Source of the DNA: Sulfitobacter delicatus
Lineage (GTDB): Bacteria; Pseudomonadota; Alphaproteobacteria; Rhodobacterales; Rhodobacteraceae
Length of the DNA: 64,000 nucleotides
Reading direction: 5' to 3'
Assembly (NCBI RefSeq): GCF_900102535.1
Contig: NZ_FNBP01000005.1
Coordinates: forward strand, 124,001-188,000
This document shows positions 37,403 to 46,073 of the stretch, piece by piece. The position numbers and the translations under genes are program-made. The stretch's first letter is position 1; each line of letters starts with the position of its first letter. The notes under the pieces are model-generated. The model did no database searches, was not told the origin of the DNA, and was given only the letters and a program-made list of their open reading frames with translations.

Positions 37403-37433
37403 GGCTGCTGCGGGAGACCGCGGCGGCCTTTTT
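37403..37433 (+). terminator. Rho-independent terminator after the porin-like gene
   Basis: GGCTGCTGCGG (37403 to 37413) and CCGCGGCGGCC (37418 to 37428) pair as 11 bp with two G-U pairs and a GAGA loop, followed by TTTTT. Confidence 0.85.
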
Positions 37434-37586
37434 ACCGGAGCGGTTTCCGCGCTCGGCTATGCGGACAAAACCAGCTTTCGCACCAAACACCTGCCCAGCA
37501 ACTTGCAAGAGAAGTGTCCCTATTAACAACCTGCGCCACCTGATAGACAGGCATCTTTGATCCCGAGCACAGTTAGGTAGCGCAAA

Positions 37587-38459
37587 TTGGAACAGTTTGA
37601 TCTCCTGTCTCTCGCCGAAATTGACGCCCAACTGATTGAAAAGCTGGCTACCCGAGCCTGTCAGCTTGACGGACATTGGCAAAGTCGAACAATGCCTCAA
37701 ACGTTGCAGGGCCGGCGTGTCGGGATGATTGAGGAACTGCCCGGCTGGCGAAATCCGACCGCCCTTTCCATAGGTGTCGCAGCAATGGGCGGCACCTGTG
37801 TTCCCGTCACGGCAAAGTTGGAAGGAGGGGAAACGGTCGAAGACATCGCAGGATATTTGGACAACTGGTTCGACCTCATGGCAGTGCGCACGCCACGCTT
37901 CGCCGCGCTAAAGTCATTCGCCGATGCGCTAGAGGCCCCGGCAATGAATCTGCGAACCAACGACAACCATCCGTGCGAAGTGATCGGAGACTTAGCCTAT
38001 GTGATGTCCGTTCGTGGGTCGTGGCAGGGATTGCGGGTGGCGGTTGTAGGCCCCGCTGGCAACATAGCTTCGTCGTGGTTCGAGGCGGCGCAGGTTCTTG
38101 ACCTAGACGTGCTCCAAGTCACGCCAAAGGGATTCGAGGCACCTGAACAGGCCCGAGGCCCTTGCGATGTCACAGACGACATGCGCGGAATTGAAGACGC
38201 GGATCTGATCGTAACAGACTGCTGGCCGTCTGACCTAGACGCGGCAGGTGTTGAGGCCTTCCAAAAATGCCGCGTCACCGCGAGCAATCTGGACCGCTGC
38301 CGACCAGATGTCCTCTTTGTGCCCTGCCCCCCCGTCACGCGTGGGCAGGAGGTGTCAGAGGATGCGATGCGGCACCCGGCCTGCGCTGTACCGCGGGCCA
38401 AGGCATTTCTGCTCCATGCACAGAATGCCTATGCAGAAGCCGTTATCGGGCGGGTCTAG
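37587..38459 (+). CDS. Ornithine carbamoyltransferase-fold protein with altered active site
   Basis: This 290-residue protein is recognisably in the ornithine/aspartate carbamoyltransferase fold, but key residues differ. The STRTR phosphate loop aligns with PGWRNP, so the Ser/Thr ligands are lost. The HPCQ motif becomes HPCE. The HCLP loop becomes PCPPVTRGQEVSEDAM. The Arg before LHAQ is replaced by Leu (FLLHAQNA). It probably does not carry out standard carbamoyl transfer to ornithine. It starts at TTG (37587), with an AGG nine bases upstream. It may use another substrate or be regulatory. Confidence 0.72.
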   Translation: MEQFDLLSLAEIDAQLIEKLATRACQLDGHWQSRTMPQTLQGRRVGMIEELPGWRNPTALSIGVAAMGGTCVPVTAKLEGGETVEDIAGYLDNWFDLMAVRTPRFAALKSFADALEAPAMNLRTNDNHPCEVIGDLAYVMSVRGSWQGLRVAVVGPAGNIASSWFEAAQVLDLDVLQVTPKGFEAPEQARGPCDVTDDMRGIEDADLIVTDCWPSDLDAAGVEAFQKCRVTASNLDRCRPDVLFVPCPPVTRGQEVSEDAMRHPACAVPRAKAFLLHAQNAYAEAVIGRV

Positions 38460-38520
38460 CCCGTCAACATGCAGCGAACCCTGACACCTCTCAGAGCTAT
38501 GACCGCGGCTCTGACCGCTG

Positions 38521-39339
38521 TTACAGCGTCAGGATCAGCGGGCAGTGATCCGATACCTCGGGATCGTGGATCACATCGAAGGACCGCACGGCCTCTTCTC
38601 GATTGATGAGCATGTAATCGGCAAACCGGCCAGGTTTCTTGTAGTGGGTGTTGCGGGTGCTTTCGAAGCCACGCCCTGTCACCAACTCGGTCAATCCGGC
38701 TTCTGCGAGTATGGCGAGCGTTTCACTGTCGGGTTCGACATTGAAATCGCCACAGACCACGACCACATCCTCCGCCTCGGACACGCGATTGGATAGATCG
38801 AGCAACTTGCGCGCCTGCTCCGCCCGCTCGGGCGTATCCATCTTGCCCTTTAGATCGCGCAGGCCGTGCATATGCGTCACGCTGACAGTCCGACCCGCAG
38901 CATAGTCATAGACCCGAACGCCATGAGCGCTGCGGGAACGGGGATGGTCGCCATAGCCATCCGGAGAAAAGCCTTTGTGAACAAAGCCCTGCGCTTGGCC
39001 GATGATCGGAAAGGATTGACGAACGAATGTCGCCAGCCCCCACTGCGCCGGGACAGATTGATCGCCGTCCCACAAGACCCCCTGTGCCGCGGGACAGAAC
39101 ACGGCCACGTGGTTTGGCAAGACACGCGCAACATCCCGAAAGAAATTCGCGCGCTGTGGGAGAATGTGATCCCCGTCCCGGTAGGTCAGCCAGTCTTTGT
39201 GGCTCTTCGGGCTGTGAATGACTTCTTGAAGGCACAGGACATCGGGGCCTTCGCTTTCGACATAGGTCAAAAGCGCCTCATAAAGTTTTCCGCCCCAACC
39301 GTTCAGGCACATTATTTGCAAAGTCTTTTCTCCAATCAT
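38521..39339 (-). CDS. Endonuclease/exonuclease/phosphatase-family protein
   Basis: This 272-residue protein shows the EEP pattern: LQIMCLNGWGG at the start, LCLQEV near residue 37, VVVCGDFNVEPDS near residue 197 and the final DHCPLIL. These hold the metal and phosphate residues of exonuclease III-like phosphodiesterases. The substrate is not evident. The gene lies 71 bases beyond the rpsI terminator on the same strand. Confidence 0.88.
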   Translation of the reverse strand: MIGEKTLQIMCLNGWGGKLYEALLTYVESEGPDVLCLQEVIHSPKSHKDWLTYRDGDHILPQRANFFRDVARVLPNHVAVFCPAAQGVLWDGDQSVPAQWGLATFVRQSFPIIGQAQGFVHKGFSPDGYGDHPRSRSAHGVRVYDYAAGRTVSVTHMHGLRDLKGKMDTPERAEQARKLLDLSNRVSEAEDVVVVCGDFNVEPDSETLAILAEAGLTELVTGRGFESTRNTHYKKPGRFADYMLINREEAVRSFDVIHDPEVSDHCPLILTL

Positions 39340-39411
39340 GTGGCGCCGACATTCGATGCATTGGAGAAGAACTTCAAGTTTGCCCTGAATGCAAACCTCC
39401 CACCCTCAACG

Positions 39412-39438
39412 AAAAAGGGCCACCCAACCGGGCGGCCC
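39412..39438 (-). terminator. Rho-independent terminator of rplM-rpsI
   Basis: On the minus strand GGGCCGCCC and GGGTGGCCC form a 9-bp stem with one G-U pair and a GGTT loop, followed by TTTTT (A-run at 39412 to 39416 on the + strand). It lies just beyond the rpsI stop at 39463. Confidence 0.88.
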
Positions 39439-39462
39439 TTTCTGATGTCGTGATGGGTAAGC

Positions 39463-39963
39463 TTAACGCTTGGAGAACTGGAAGCTCCGGCGCGCTTTGG
39501 CCTTACCGTATTTCTTCCGCTCGACGACGCGGCTGTCACGGGTCAGGAAGCCTGCCGCTTTCAGCGCACCGCGCAGGGAGGGATCGTACAGCTGCAGGGC
39601 TTTGGAGATGCCGTGCTTGACCGCGCCCGCTTGACCGGACAGGCCGCCGCCTTTGACAGTCGCGATCACGTCGAACTGGCCTTCGGTGTTGGTGATGCCG
39701 AAAGGCTGCGCCAGGATCAGCTGCTGCACGGGGCGCGCAAAATATTCGTTCTGCGGCTTGCCGTTGACGATCACCTTGCCGGAGCCGGGCTTGATCCAGA
39801 CACGGGCGACCGCGTCCTTCCGCTTGCCGGTGGCATAGGCGCGGCCCAGTTCGTCACGAACCGGCTCACGAGGCGTCATTTCGGTTTCGGTGCCCTGCAC
39901 GCCGCCGATGTTCTCGGTCACGGCTGCTTCGAGACCGTCGAGGGATTTGATTTCGTCAGCCAT
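39463..39963 (-). CDS. rpsI: Small ribosomal subunit protein S9
   Basis: This 166-residue protein carries the S9 core ([21 protein letters not shown]) and the C-terminal [23 protein letters not shown], whose end reaches the P-site. I chose the ATG at 39963 because GGAG lies nine bases upstream, whereas the ATG at 39969 would leave three bases. The N-terminal extension (about 40 residues) is common in alphaproteobacterial S9. It is the second gene of the rplM-rpsI operon. Confidence 0.97.
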   Translation of the reverse strand: MADEIKSLDGLEAAVTENIGGVQGTETEMTPREPVRDELGRAYATGKRKDAVARVWIKPGSGKVIVNGKPQNEYFARPVQQLILAQPFGITNTEGQFDVIATVKGGGLSGQAGAVKHGISKALQLYDPSLRGALKAAGFLTRDSRVVERKKYGKAKARRSFQFSKR

Positions 39964-39965
39964 GC

Positions 39966-40427
39966 TCATGCACTCCGCGTGTTTTTCTTGTTCATGGACT
40001 TAACGTCCAGAACTTCGGGGCTCTGGGCCTCATGGGGGTGATCGCTACCTGCATAGACGCGCAGGTTGGTCATGATCTGGCGGCTCAGGCGGTTGCCGGG
40101 CAGCATACGCTTGACGGCTTGTGTCACCACACGCTCGGGGTGCGCGCCTTCAAGGATCTGTTCCTTGGTGCGCGATTTGATCCCGCCGGGGTGGCCGGTG
40201 TGCCAGTAGAAGTGCTCTTCGCGCTTCTTGCCGGTCATCTGCACCTTCTCGGCGTTGATGACGATCACATTGTCACCGCAATCCATATGCGGTGTGAAGG
40301 ACGGCTTGTGCTTGCCGCGCAGGCGCGTGGCGATGATCGAGGCGAGACGGCCCAGCACGACGCCTTCGGCGTCGATGATGATCCATTTCTTGTCGATATC
40401 TGCCGGTGTCGCAGAAAAGGTTTTCAT
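39966..40427 (-). CDS. rplM: Large ribosomal subunit protein L13
   Basis: This 153-residue protein shows the L13 pattern ([22 protein letters not shown], then [18 protein letters not shown] and [19 protein letters not shown]). It is the first gene of the L13-S9 operon, with a probable sigma-70 promoter about 60 bases upstream (40490 to 40517 on the minus strand). Confidence 0.98.
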   Translation of the reverse strand: MKTFSATPADIDKKWIIIDAEGVVLGRLASIIATRLRGKHKPSFTPHMDCGDNVIVINAEKVQMTGKKREEHFYWHTGHPGGIKSRTKEQILEGAHPERVVTQAVKRMLPGNRLSRQIMTNLRVYAGSDHPHEAQSPEVLDVKSMNKKNTRSA

Positions 40428-40489
40428 GGATGAATTCCCGTTTGAGGTTGGTCGAACGAGGATTCCCCCGCCCGCTATCTGATGGAGGG

Positions 40490-40517
40490 GTTATATAGAT
40501 GCGCAATGCCGGGTCAA
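40490..40517 (-). promoter_or_regulatory. Candidate sigma-70 promoter of rplM-rpsI
   Basis: On the minus strand TTGACC (40512 to 40517) and TATAAC (40490 to 40495) are separated by 16 bases and lie about 60 bases before the rplM start. Both hexamers are near consensus. Confidence 0.55.
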
Positions 40518-40587
40518 GCGCAGTAAGATTCGATTATATCAGCAAAAACAAAGAGTTATGATTTAGGTATAATAATACCCCAAAAAT

Positions 40588-42003
40588 TTACACGCTGATC
40601 TGCTCCGGTGGGTTGTCCAGCAAGCAGCGCAGCCGTTGCATCGCCGCCTCGAAGGACTTGAGCGAGACATGGGCGTTCACAGCAATCCGCACCGCATGGG
40701 GCGCACGGCCATCGCGCAAGGCAAACTCATCAGCCGACCGGATCTGCACCCCCTGCGCCTCTGCCGCGCGGCAAAAGCCCGCAGCGCGCCAGCCGGGAGG
40801 CAGTTGCAGCCAGAGGAACGGCACATCGCGCGAATAGCGCAAGTCATGCCCGCCAAGGTGGTTCACCGCGATCTGGACATATTCCGCCAGCCGTTCGCGG
40901 ATATTGGCACAGATCTGTTTCATGCGCGGATCACTCAGCAGGATGCGCGTCGCTTCGGCCAGAGGGCGCGACAGGCCAAAGTAGCCATATTCCGCCACCC
41001 GCCGCAGGTCCGCCGACCGCCCCGCCGGGGCCAGCGCGAACCCCACCCGCAGCGCAGGCGTCAATTCTTTAGAGATCGAAGAGACATGCCAGACATGCTC
41101 TGGCCAAAGCGAGCGATAGCTCGGCGCGCGGGCTTCACCCATACGGTAGCAATCGTCTTCCAGTATCTCCAACCCATGCCGCTGTGCCACCTCCAGCAGT
41201 TCGCGCCGCCGCGCAAGGCTGGTGTGGCTGCCTGTCGGGTTATGGACCTCGGGCGTCGTGCAAAAGACCTGCGCTCCGCTGTCGCGTGCAGCCTTGTCCA
41301 ACGCTTCGGGGATGACGCCGTGCTCATCCATCGCCACGCCGACCACCTCAGCGCGCAACACTTCGGCGGCGCGGCGGAACCCGGCATAGGAGAGGTCTTC
41401 GACCAGCATTACCGGCTTCGGCCCCGACAGGATCGCTTGCAAAACCAATACAATGCCGCTCTGCCCGCCGTGAGACAGGACAACATCCCGCTCGCTCACC
41501 GGACCCAGTGACAGATGCGCCATCCAGTCGATCACCGCTTGCCGCACGGGCGCATAGGCGTCGCGGGTCGGGTAGTTCATAAAGTCCTCGCCCGGCCCAT
41601 CCGCCACCTGCCGCAGCGCGTTGCGGATAACGGCGATCTGACCCATGTCCGGCAATCGCGGGCTAAAGAGGCTCACGGCATTGGTCTCGGCGACTTCAAG
41701 CTCCTTGATCCAATTGCCCTGCTCGCGGTTCCACACGTCCTCGCGAATGGCGGCCTGCGGCGGCGCCACGAAAGTACCGCGCCCAACTTCGGCTTCCAGC
41801 AGCCCCTCGTCGGTCAGGATCGTATAGGCCCGCGCCACGGTGCCCGGCGTGATGCCCAACTGCCAAGCCAGCTCGCGCACCGGGGGCAGCTTATCGCCCA
41901 CTTGCAGCGCCCCGCTCTCGACCCCGTCGCGGATGGTCTGGGCCACCAGCTTGTACTTCGGCCCCTGCCCTTCGCCAAGCTTTGGCTGCCAAATTGTACC
42001 CAT
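40588..42003 (-). CDS. MocR-family (GntR + aminotransferase domain) transcription regulator
   Basis: This 471-residue protein has an N-terminal winged helix-turn-helix (LVAQTIRDGVESGALQVGD, then LPPVRELAWQLGITPGTV) and a fold-type-I aminotransferase domain with the PLP Lys in SSISKELTPALRVGF (about residue 310). I chose the ATG at 42003 because the upstream part is not family-like. It is divergent from a DUF1127 gene across an operator array of TTGTA/TACAA sites. It may control vitamin B6 or amino-acid genes, but no such target is next to it. Confidence 0.92.
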   Translation of the reverse strand: MGTIWQPKLGEGQGPKYKLVAQTIRDGVESGALQVGDKLPPVRELAWQLGITPGTVARAYTILTDEGLLEAEVGRGTFVAPPQAAIREDVWNREQGNWIKELEVAETNAVSLFSPRLPDMGQIAVIRNALRQVADGPGEDFMNYPTRDAYAPVRQAVIDWMAHLSLGPVSERDVVLSHGGQSGIVLVLQAILSGPKPVMLVEDLSYAGFRRAAEVLRAEVVGVAMDEHGVIPEALDKAARDSGAQVFCTTPEVHNPTGSHTSLARRRELLEVAQRHGLEILEDDCYRMGEARAPSYRSLWPEHVWHVSSISKELTPALRVGFALAPAGRSADLRRVAEYGYFGLSRPLAEATRILLSDPRMKQICANIRERLAEYVQIAVNHLGGHDLRYSRDVPFLWLQLPPGWRAAGFCRAAEAQGVQIRSADEFALRDGRAPHAVRIAVNAHVSLKSFEAAMQRLRCLLDNPPEQISV

Positions 42004-42081
42004 TACAATATTCCTATGGTCAAATTGTATCGCGCTTTGTACCTTAGTCTTGTAGATATTATACAAATTGTGTCAATACAA
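41994..42081. promoter_or_regulatory. Operator array (four TTGTA, three TACAA) between the MocR gene and the DUF1127 gene
   Basis: TTGTA occurs at 41994, 42025, 42037 and 42050, and TACAA at 42004, 42062 and 42077. Several form inverted pairs, for example TTGTA-N5-TACAA (41994 to 42008) and TTGTA-N7-TACAA (42050 to 42066). This density is typical of MocR binding regions, and the array covers the start codons of both divergent genes. Confidence 0.6.
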
Positions 42082-42096
42082 TTCAGGAGATTCCCC

Positions 42097-42327
42097 ATGA
42101 CACAGGCACGCCCCTTGAGCGCCGATGCGATGACTTTAATGACATACCGTGCGTTGCCGGTCCCTGCGATGATCGCCCTGCGCTTTGCGGCCGCCGTGAC
42201 CACATGGGCGACCCGCCGCCGCACCCGCCTCTCGCTCGCGTCGCTTGAGCCATGGCAGTTGCAGGATGCGGGACTGACACCGGAACAGGCCTCCGAGGAG
42301 GCGTCCCGTGTGTTCTGGCAGGCGTAA
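42097..42327 (+). CDS. DUF1127 domain protein
   Basis: This 76-residue protein has the C-terminal DUF1127 pattern (RRRTRLSLASLEPWQLQDAGLTPEQASEEASRVFW) after a hydrophobic AMIALRFAAAV stretch. DUF1127 proteins are often small stress- or phosphate-regulated factors, and this one has an AGGAGA ribosome-binding site. Divergent placement from the MocR regulator suggests control by it. A terminator follows. Confidence 0.9.
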   Translation: MTQARPLSADAMTLMTYRALPVPAMIALRFAAAVTTWATRRRTRLSLASLEPWQLQDAGLTPEQASEEASRVFWQA

Positions 42328-42359
42328 CTTCCCTGTGGCGTAGGCCAGACCTCTTCCTT

Positions 42360-42387
42360 GGGCCGGGTTTTCCCCGGCCCTTTTTTT
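42360..42387 (+). terminator. Rho-independent terminator after the DUF1127 gene
   Basis: GGGCCGGG (42360 to 42367) and CCCGGCCC (42373 to 42380) form an 8-bp stem with a TTTTC loop, followed by seven T (42381 to 42387). Confidence 0.9.
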
Positions 42388-42565
42388 GTGGTCACTGAGG
42401 GCCATCGCCTACCCGTGGGTCGGCGATCCACCAGCCGATGCTGCCACTTTATCTCTCAACTGTGATGTGCGCTTTCGAGGGTGAGCCAAGCCTCGCCAAA
42501 TCGCCTACCCGCCCGAACGGGCAGGCAATGGCCCGGCGCCTGCGGCTTGATTCCGGGCCGGGTTG

Positions 42566-42991
42566 CTACGCCTTCACCGGCGGAATCGCATAGGTCAGAC
42601 TCGCCCGCGCCACCGGCTTATCCGACCCTTCCGAATAGATCAGCACATCCGTCACCGACAACTGCCGCCCCAGCTTCAACAGCTTCGCCTTGGCAATCAA
42701 ATGCACATCCGCCAGCGGCTTGCGCATAAAATCGATCGAGCAATTCGTCGTCACCGCCAGTGCCTGCGGCCCGATCATCGCCAGCGTCACCAGATAAGCC
42801 GCCACATCCGCCAGCGCGAACATCGACGGGCCCGACACCGTCCCACCGGGCCGCAGGTGCCGCCGACCGGTGAGCAGACGCATGGTGATCTCATTCTCGG
42901 CCACATGATCCACCGCGAAATCATCCGCCACCTGATCAAAGACCTCGCGCATGAACGCTTCCAACGCCTTAGCATCCATCTTGACGGCCAT
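42566..42991 (-). CDS. PaaI-family thioesterase
   Basis: This 141-residue hotdog-fold protein has GGTVSGPSMFALADVAAYLVTL, the PaaI-type active-site helix region. It likely hydrolyses CoA thioesters, perhaps of aromatic or long-chain acids. The start at 42991 follows GGGAG. It is divergent from the enoyl-CoA hydratase gene, with 58 bases between them. Confidence 0.88.
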   Translation of the reverse strand: MAVKMDAKALEAFMREVFDQVADDFAVDHVAENEITMRLLTGRRHLRPGGTVSGPSMFALADVAAYLVTLAMIGPQALAVTTNCSIDFMRKPLADVHLIAKAKLLKLGRQLSVTDVLIYSEGSDKPVARASLTYAIPPVKA

Positions 42992-43049
42992 ACTTGTTCT
43001 CCCTGCTTGCCTCCGCGTAACGTTGGCGTGACCAGCTTGGGAGGGCAAG

Positions 43050-43835
43050 GTGACAATTCTTGACGTTACGGCACAAGGGCCGATCACCCATCTGCGCATG
43101 AACGCGCCCGAACGGTTGAACGCCCTCTCGGACGAAATGATCGCCGCCCTGCACAGTCAACTCGACACACTGGCCGAAGACCGCAGCACCCGTGCCATCA
43201 TCCTCTCGGGCGCGGGCAAAGCCTTCTGCGCGGGCCACGACCTGCGCCAAATGACCGCCATGCGCCAAGCCGAAGATGGCGGCGCCGCGGCCTTCAAAGA
43301 CCTCTTCGACCGCTGCGCCGCCCTGATGGCCCGCATCCAAAACCTGCCCCAGCCCGTCATCGCCCAAGTTCATGGCATCGCCACCGCCGCCGGCTGCCAA
43401 TTGGTCGCCACTTGCGATCTGGCCATCGCCGCCGAGGACACGCGCTTTGGCGTCAACGGCGTCAACATAGGCCTTTTCTGCGCGACCCCCATGGTCGCCC
43501 TCACACGCAACATCCCGCGCAAACAAGCCTTCGAAATGCTCACCACCGGCGAGTTCATCCCCGCCCCCCGCGCCGCGGAACTGGGCCTGATCAACCGCGC
43601 CGTGCCCGGTGACCAACTCGAGACCGAAACCCAAGCCCTCGCCGAAAAGATCGCCGCCAAACTCGGCTCTGCCGTCACCCACGGCAAGGGCGCTTTCTAC
43701 GAGCAACTCAATCTGCCCACCGCCGAAGCCTATGCCTTCACCGGCGATGTCATGGTCCGAAACATGCTCGACGCCAACACCCGCGAAGGCATCGACGCAT
43801 TCCTGGAAAAGCGCCCCCCGGAATGGACCCAGTGA
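43050..43835 (+). CDS. Enoyl-CoA hydratase/isomerase family protein
   Basis: This 261-residue crotonase-fold protein starts at GTG (43050) after GGGAGGGC. The oxyanion-hole pair is in GAGKAFCAGHDL and the HGIATAAGCQLVATCDLAIA stretch. The acidic catalytic residue region is near NIGLFCATPMVALT. The substrate is unknown. It may work with the adjacent divergent thioesterase in CoA-ester turnover. Confidence 0.9.
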   Translation: MTILDVTAQGPITHLRMNAPERLNALSDEMIAALHSQLDTLAEDRSTRAIILSGAGKAFCAGHDLRQMTAMRQAEDGGAAAFKDLFDRCAALMARIQNLPQPVIAQVHGIATAAGCQLVATCDLAIAAEDTRFGVNGVNIGLFCATPMVALTRNIPRKQAFEMLTTGEFIPAPRAAELGLINRAVPGDQLETETQALAEKIAAKLGSAVTHGKGAFYEQLNLPTAEAYAFTGDVMVRNMLDANTREGIDAFLEKRPPEWTQ

Positions 43836-43924
43836 TTGTTTCCAAAAGCGCGGCGCACTGTTGCAAATTGACTGCTGGCAAATCTGGCGAAATTGGGGCA
43901 AAGATAGGACAAGGCCACAGGCTT

Positions 43925-44012
43925 GATGCTTTTGGGTCGCCGCCAGCGGAAGGTCCCTCCGGGTCAGCTCTCACTGACCGACCATCCCCGCAGCGGCGAC
44001 CCCAAAAGCATC
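43925..44012. repeat. Long inverted repeat in the gap before trmFO
   Basis: GATGCTTTTGGGTCGCCGC (43925 to 43943) and GCGGCGACCCCAAAAGCATC (43993 to 44012) are near-perfect arms (one extra G) separated by 49 bases. An inner hairpin GGTCAG/CTGACC (43962 to 43979) lies inside. The RNA would fold into a two-tier stem-loop. It is in the 244-base gap between the hydratase stop and trmFO. No T-run follows. It could be a small RNA element, a mobile-element relic or an mRNA leader. Confidence 0.55.
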
Positions 44013-44079
44013 CCTCCTGAGCACCCTCCGCCCCCTGTTGCCCATTGCGCGCGCGGCTGCCCTGCCCTACATCGCCCCC

Positions 44080-45420
44080 ATGACAGATACATTGCACATC
44101 ATCGGCGGCGGCATGGCCGGATCAGAGGCCGCCTGGCAGGCCGCAAACGCAGGCGTCAACGTGGTGATCCACGAAATGCGCCCCAAGGTCGAAACCTTCG
44201 CCCACCAAACCGGGCTTCTGGGCGAGATGGTCTGCTCCAACTCCTTCCGCTCGGACGATGACGAGCAAAACGCCGTCGGCCTGCTGCATTGGGAAATGCG
44301 TGCAGCCAACGGCCTGATCATGGCCTGCGCCGACAAAAACCGCCTGCCCGCAGGCGGCGCGCTGGCGGTGGACCGTGATCCCTTCGCGCAGACCGTCACC
44401 GACACGCTGCTCACGCACCCCAACATTACCGTCGAATACGGCGAGATTACCGAACTGCCAAAAGACGGCAAATGGATCATCGCCACCGGCCCGCTGACCT
44501 CTGGCGCACTGGCCGAAGCCATCGCCGCCGAGACCGGCGCCGAGGCGCTCGCCTTTTTCGACGCCATCGCGCCCATCGTCTATTTCGACAGCATCGACAT
44601 GTCCAAAGCCTGGATGCAGTCGCGCTATGACAAGGGCGAGACCGAGGAAGAGCGCACCGCCTACCTCAACTGCCCGATGGACAAACAACAATACGACGAC
44701 TTCATCGACGCGCTGCTCGAGGCCGAGAAAACCGAGTTCCGCGAAGGCGAAACCGCGGGCTATTTCGACGGCTGCCTGCCCATCGAAGTCATGGCCGAAC
44801 GCGGCCGCGAGACCCTGCGCCACGGCCCGATGAAGCCAGTGGGCCTGACCAATCCGCACCAGCCGGACGTCAAAGCCCATGCCGTCGTGCAGCTGCGCCG
44901 CGACAACAAGCTCGGCACGCTCTACAACATCGTCGGCTTTCAGACCAAAATGAAGTACGGCGCGCAAACTGATGTTTTCAAACGTATTCCCGGCTTGGAG
45001 AACGCCCGCTTTGCCCGCCTCGGCGGCATCCACCGGAATTCTTTCATCAATTCGCCGACACTGCTCGACGACCAAATGCGCCTGCGCAGCCAGCCCAACA
45101 TTCGTTTTGCCGGACAGATCACCGGCGTCGAAGGCTATGTCGAAAGCGCCGCCATGGGCATGCTCGCAGGCCGCATGGCCGCCGCCGAAATCAAAGGCGG
45201 CAGCCTGCCGACCCCGCCTGACAGCACCGCCATGGGCGCGCTGATCACCCACATCACCGGCGGCGCGGATGCGAAAACCTTCCAACCGATGAACGTGAAC
45301 TTCGGCCTCTTCCCCCCGGTCGAAGGGCTGAAATCAGGCCGTCGCGGGCGCAAGGACCGCTACAAGGCCTATACCGACCGCGCCAAGGCCGAGTGGCAGA
45401 ACTGGCTCGATCAGGGTTAA
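44080..45420 (+). CDS. trmFO: tRNA (m5U54) methyltransferase TrmFO
   Basis: This 446-residue folate/FAD-dependent enzyme makes ribothymidine at U54 of tRNA. The FAD-binding motif is [14 protein letters not shown], the [14 protein letters not shown] stretch (about residues 44 to 58) is family-specific, and the end [21 protein letters not shown] matches TrmFO. The ATG at 44080 gives the family start. It uses methylenetetrahydrofolate, unlike SAM-dependent TrmA. Confidence 0.97.
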   Translation: MTDTLHIIGGGMAGSEAAWQAANAGVNVVIHEMRPKVETFAHQTGLLGEMVCSNSFRSDDDEQNAVGLLHWEMRAANGLIMACADKNRLPAGGALAVDRDPFAQTVTDTLLTHPNITVEYGEITELPKDGKWIIATGPLTSGALAEAIAAETGAEALAFFDAIAPIVYFDSIDMSKAWMQSRYDKGETEEERTAYLNCPMDKQQYDDFIDALLEAEKTEFREGETAGYFDGCLPIEVMAERGRETLRHGPMKPVGLTNPHQPDVKAHAVVQLRRDNKLGTLYNIVGFQTKMKYGAQTDVFKRIPGLENARFARLGGIHRNSFINSPTLLDDQMRLRSQPNIRFAGQITGVEGYVESAAMGMLAGRMAAAEIKGGSLPTPPDSTAMGALITHITGGADAKTFQPMNVNFGLFPPVEGLKSGRRGRKDRYKAYTDRAKAEWQNWLDQG

Positions 45421-45458
45421 CGCTGGACGCTCAGGCCCATCCCCCATAGTTTAGGGGG

Positions 45459-46073
45459 ATGACAGAGCGATACATCGACAGAGCCTACGCCGCCCGCGAC
45501 CCTGAAGAGATCCGAGAGATCTACGAGGGTTGGGCCGCCACCTATGAGAGCGACATTACCGCGCAAGGCTATGCGACGCCCGAGCGCGGTGCGGAAACCT
45601 TGGCCCAGTTCATGGCGGACAAAGATGCGCCCATCCTCGACATGGGCTGCGGCACCGGCCTTTCTGGGGTCGCGCTAAAAGCGGCAGGTTTCACCACGAT
45701 TGACGGGGCGGACACTTCAGCCGCGATGCTGCAGGAAGCAGGAAAAAAATCGATATACCGCAATCTCTTACAGGTCGAACCTGATGAAGATCTTCCCTTC
45801 AGAGCAGGCAATTATGCCGCAATTACCGCCATCGGTGTGATCGGCCCCGGCGCGGCCCCGATCTCCCTTTTCGACGCGCTCATGCATAAATTAACCAAAG
45901 GCGGCAAGCTGCTGTTTTCGTTAAACGATCACGCGATGGTCGATAGTGGAACCCTCGGCATGATCCACGAATGGACCGACTGCGGCGCAGCCTTGCTGCT
46001 TTCTAGCGAAGACGGCCCGCACCTACCCGGCATGGACTTGAACGCCACCGTATATCTTATTGAAAAGAATTGA
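45459..46073 (+). CDS. Class I SAM-dependent methyltransferase
   Basis: This 204-residue protein has the SAM motif ILDMGCGTGLSGVAL (about residues 58 to 72) and a small following fold. The GVIGPGAAPISLFDALMHKLTKGGKLL stretch is a Rossmann-type late motif. The target is unknown. It overlaps gluQRS by TTGA, so the two are in one transcript. Confidence 0.88.
   Translation: MTERYIDRAYAARDPEEIREIYEGWAATYESDITAQGYATPERGAETLAQFMADKDAPILDMGCGTGLSGVALKAAGFTTIDGADTSAAMLQEAGKKSIYRNLLQVEPDEDLPFRAGNYAAITAIGVIGPGAAPISLFDALMHKLTKGGKLLFSLNDHAMVDSGTLGMIHEWTDCGAALLLSSEDGPHLPGMDLNATVYLIEKN

Noticed and set aside
44122-45285. 387-codon open frame on the - strand opposite trmFO
   Set aside because: It is an antisense shadow of a strongly supported gene. 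The Gly/Ala/His-rich translation reflects codon bias.
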